From Nissolia schottii (taxonomy: Eukaryota; Streptophyta; Magnoliopsida; Fabales; Fabaceae), in NCBI GenBank assembly GCA_003254905.1, contig QANU01096872.1:382402-446401 (forward strand): 64,000 bases of DNA, read 5' to 3'. Shown here in pieces: positions 61,156 through 64,000 of this stretch. How positions within the stretch are numbered: position 1 is the stretch's first letter; each line of letters opens with the position of its first letter. Made by a program: the position numbers and the translations under genes. Under the pieces are notes generated by a model, which did no database searches, had not been told where the DNA came from, and worked only from the letters and a program-made list of their open reading frames with translations.

Positions 61156-62051
61156 GCTTGTAACAACCCAAAAATTGTTACCATGGACTAGTTCCCTAAC
61201 GAAAGCATCTTAGGAACGCTTTTTGTAACAACATGATTTTAACTTCAATTAAAAACAACTAAAACTTTTTTTTTTAAATAAACATAAACTCTTACAATTG
61301 TTAATTTGAAAATATAAACATAATTCTATATATAAAATACGCGACATGGTCTAAAGATCTAGCCTGTGTACAACTAAAGCACTCTAAACACTGACACGGA
61401 TACAAAAATATAAAGATAAAGTCTAACGTGATCTTATGGATAGTTTTACCTCAAGGTGAACACTGACTCAAGAATTCTAACGTCGTCACAACTAACCATG
61501 TCGTCCATGAACTGCTTCTACATCTTAACATGTAACTAAAAGGGAGTTTAGGGGTAAGAAGGGAGAGCCTCATTGAGTGAGTGATCACCCACAACACCAA
61601 TGGGAAATTTCCAATAATGGGCATACATAATGTAACACATAATAGTAATAATAATAAGAATGACAATAATATAATAATAATAATACTTATCATACAAAAA
61701 CATAATAATAACATAGCACTAATAAAGTTTTCTTGAAACATTAAAACAATTAGAATTTGAGAGGTATCTAGATTGATGGATCCTAAGAAATACAGTTTGA
61801 CTATATATGATGATGTATGTGCCTCACAGTCTTTCCCTACTCTACATGATACATGACATTGGGCTTCATGGGCTTGCCTATGTCTGGGATTCACGGTCTT
61901 GCCCTACTTATTCTATATGTTTGAAACTTATTCTACAAGATGATCGTACAAGGTATACCAAAGTCAATGTAGGTTGTCGCTGACTTATAATTCTATCTTA
62001 GATCTCACTCCCATGAAAACAATTTAAATATAATAACATGAGCATGATAAC
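61156..62051 (+). repeat. Possible LTR fragment interrupted by element C
   Basis: It starts TGTAACAACCCAAAAATTG, similar to the TGTAACATCCC starts of elements A-D but otherwise different. Words such as ttggcctatgtctggg-like cttgcctatgtctgggattc and a run of AAT units (about 61640-61680) are visible. No coding domain was found. It is cut by element C at 62052, and its own end was not found. Confidence 0.35.
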
Positions 62052-62532
62052 TGCAACATCCCGTTTTTTCACTGTACGGATAATTAGCGTAATAGATAAT
62101 TATAGGTTAATTAGGGAGGTAAGAAAATTAAATTATTACCTTTAATTCATAAGAATCACCTTTAACTCATAAGGATAGCAGTCAAAATTGAGGTTTTGTG
62201 ACCCCGGGGATTTTTCTGAGCCTTAAGACGATTTCTAGACCAATCGGGAATTTTTTCGGATACCGAAGGTAACTGTAAAATACACTAATAAAATAATAAT
62301 TCCCCGAATATCTCCACCGGACTCAACTACTAATAAGGAAAATTAGTAGATCGCGAGAGTACGTCCGGAATATTTTTCGGACAGCCGTACGTAAAATACC
62401 AAGACTGCGAACGACAAAACGCAATCAAACATGATCAAAATTGAACTGGCGAAAGTCATGGTTATCCATAAGTTAGATATTTATATAAAATATATTATTA
62501 TATAATATAATAATCCTAATGAAAATTAAAAG

Positions 62533-62533
<1 letters not shown>

Positions 62534-62562
<29 letters not shown>
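62534..62562. repeat. (AT)n microsatellite in element C
   Basis: About 14 AT units within the long LTR. Confidence 0.9.
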
Positions 62563-62567
<5 letters not shown>

Positions 62568-63239
62568 GATTAAGGACGGTGGGGGTAGCCCCTGACACCG
62601 AATTCCTCCTTATTTCTTTTCTTTGTTTTCATTTGCTCCCCTCTGATGCCTTTCTTATTTTTCTTTCCTGAAGCAAAACATTTCGTTTCTTTCTATTGTT
62701 TCTTTGTTTCCTTTCTTCTTTCCCTCACGCAAATTCATTCATTTTTCTCCTGAAGCTTTGTGCTTCATTTATTTGCTTTCTTTTCTTTATTTTTTTGGTT
62801 TTCTTTCTTTTCCCCCAAGACGCCATTTTCTATCTTTGTTTCTTGCAGCTTCGCTGCTTCTGTTTTCTTTCTTTCCTTTCTTCGTTTTTCTTTCTTTGTT
62901 GTCTGGTTGTGCACTGCTGTGATGCTGTCGGACGCCGGAAAAATAGCAAGATCGTCATGGAAGTGCTCAGGGAATTTTCCTCTTCACTTCTACCGTTTCC
63001 AAACTGGATTTGGAGGTGGGTAGTCCGATTACCCCTGTTTATGTGGGTTTTATTTGTATGTTTGTGTATGTATTTTTGAGTAGGAAAAATTAGAAATATT
63101 ATGAGAAAAATATTGAGTCAAGGATGCATGAAGGATTTGTAGAAATTCTGAGGTTAGGAAAATATAATTGTGCTGGTTGGAATTGTGTAGGAAGCTCAGT
63201 AAGCAATAAGAAAGGATTCTGTTTTTGACGCTATGACTT

Positions 63240-63560
63240 GACCGCTGAGCGGCCACACAGGCACGTGATAAGTGCCCAATTTATACAATTTTGACATATC
63301 AAAAGGGCACTTATCTACAAAATTTTTAAAGAAATTATCTAATGAATTTCCCATATTTTGTAGGTTTCTAATATATATTTTGAAGATGGATGCAAGCAGA
63401 TTAATTGAAGAATAATCCCATGAAGAATGGAGCAAAAGGTCAAAATTGGAAAAGAGCCTAAAAGAAGATTCTGGTGACATGACCGCTCAGCGATACACAC
63501 TTAACCACTCAGCGATATAGGGCAACTCGCTCAGCGGTACCGACCTAATCGCTCAGCGAA
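63240..63560. repeat. Five CGCTCAGCG-type motifs in element C
   Basis: Copies are gaccgctgagcggcc (63240), gaccgctcagcgatac (63480), aaccactcagcgatat, actcgctcagcggtacc and taatcgctcagcgaagg. The motif matches the cluster in element A at a similar distance from the LTR start, although A lies in the opposite orientation. Confidence 0.8.
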
Positions 63561-63579
63561 GGTACGTCGGCAAGCAACT

Positions 63580-64000
63580 TGTAATATCCCGATTTTTCCT
63601 TAGAGAAATATTCATAAAATATAAATAATTAATTAATTTTCTAAGCATGATTAGAGAATTGAGGCGAAAAATTTTAGTTAAAATATTCCTAGGAATTTAG
63701 ACGTGTCGCGGTAGAAAATTCGACAGACAACTGAGCCGCCATCTGTTGCCGATAAAATTTGGTGCGCAAAACGGTGTAAGTGAAAATAATCTCCCGGAGA
63801 AAAATTCACAAACACCTTCAAACATTAATACCCTTCGGTAGGTGGGAATTAGAGGATCGTGACGGTTCAAACGGAATATTTTTCGGACAACCGTGCGCGA
63901 TGCACCGAGACTGCGAGCGATAAAACACGAGCGAACAGGGACCGGGAGAGATTAAAATCTCAGCAGCTGCAAGGTGAGGGCTGCACGTTTTTTTTAGAGA
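63580..64000 (+). mobile_element. Long LTR-like element D, nested in element C, incomplete
   Basis: It starts TGTAATATCCCGATTTTTCC on the plus strand, followed by family-like sequence. The stretch gtgacggttcaaacggaata at 63861 continues with ttttcggacaaccgtgcgcg, a relative of the cggaatatttttcggacagc part of element C. It runs off the right edge, so neither its length nor its target duplication can be read. Confidence 0.6.

Larger units (their letters stand above)
62052..64000 (+). mobile_element. Long LTR-like element C, same family as element A, running off the window
   Basis: It starts TGCAACATCCCG on the plus strand. The segments ccaatcgggaatt, gaatatctccaccggactc, ctcaactactaataagg and ggacggtgggggtagcccct match element A in opposite orientation. 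The CGCTCAGCG cluster sits about 1.2-1.5 kb from the start, as in A. It is interrupted at 63580 by element D. T-rich open frames at 62.7-63.1 kb are transcript-leader-like sequence of the LTR rather than genes. The right end lies outside the window. Confidence 0.75.

Noticed and set aside
62696..63079. 127-codon T-rich frame near the right end
   Set aside because: It lies in the leader-like part of long LTR C; the related region of element A is not open in the same way.

Overview
This is a 64-kb piece of a plant nuclear genome: AT-rich, intron-containing genes separated by long tracts of nested transposable elements. The products are plant-specific (a LysM receptor kinase, a SIAMESE-RELATED inhibitor, a PHS1 meiotic protein). 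Repeat signatures such as TGTAACATCCCG-type long LTRs and repeated CGCTCAGCG motifs make me favour a legume, perhaps a Vigna/Phaseolus relative. The organism call is an inference from memory, not from a search.

Five host genes can be supported, four of them as complete exon-intron models. From left to right: the 5' half of an AP-1 clathrin-adaptor mu subunit (1-1218, minus, running off the left edge); a 10-exon LysM receptor-like kinase of the LYK3 type (9236-13624, minus); an 8-exon PHS1 (POOR HOMOLOGOUS SYNAPSIS 1) homologue (15783-18719, minus); a 10-exon plastid-type anthranilate-phosphoribosyltransferase-like (TrpD family) gene (21937-27705, plus); and an intronless SIAMESE-RELATED cyclin-dependent-kinase inhibitor (48367-48720, plus). 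They do not form a pathway or cluster. They are ordinary neighbours in a gene-bearing arm that has been invaded by repeats.

Repeat layout. 3.2-9.1 kb: CACTA-like subterminal repeats, a captured piece of a beta-hydroxyacid dehydrogenase gene, an LTR-like tract, and a decayed Ty1/copia element with a recognisable 268-bp 3' LTR. 12.7, 22.5 and 46.7 kb: MITEs, the last two with clean target-site duplications. 20.4, 28.0, 44.6 and 53.9 kb: fold-back elements. 29.7-44.4 kb: a decayed Ty3/gypsy element on the minus strand (gag, protease, RT, RNase H, integrase) with an antisense ORF beyond the integrase. It is interrupted by a ~1-kb solo LTR (32.1-33.1 kb) and by a ~6.2-kb block (34640-40860) that is itself a long LTR-like unit carrying a second one (37171-40440). 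56.8-57.3 kb: a 156-bp-period minisatellite. 57.6-60.7 kb: a broken LINE. 62.05 kb to the right edge: two further nested copies of the long LTR family.

I found no tRNA, rRNA, CRISPR array or bacterial-type operon. The most interesting structures are the nested long-LTR family with its arrays of near-palindromic CCGCTCAGCGG motifs, and the antisense ORF of the gypsy element, whose stop codons look like CAG-to-TAG methylation decay.
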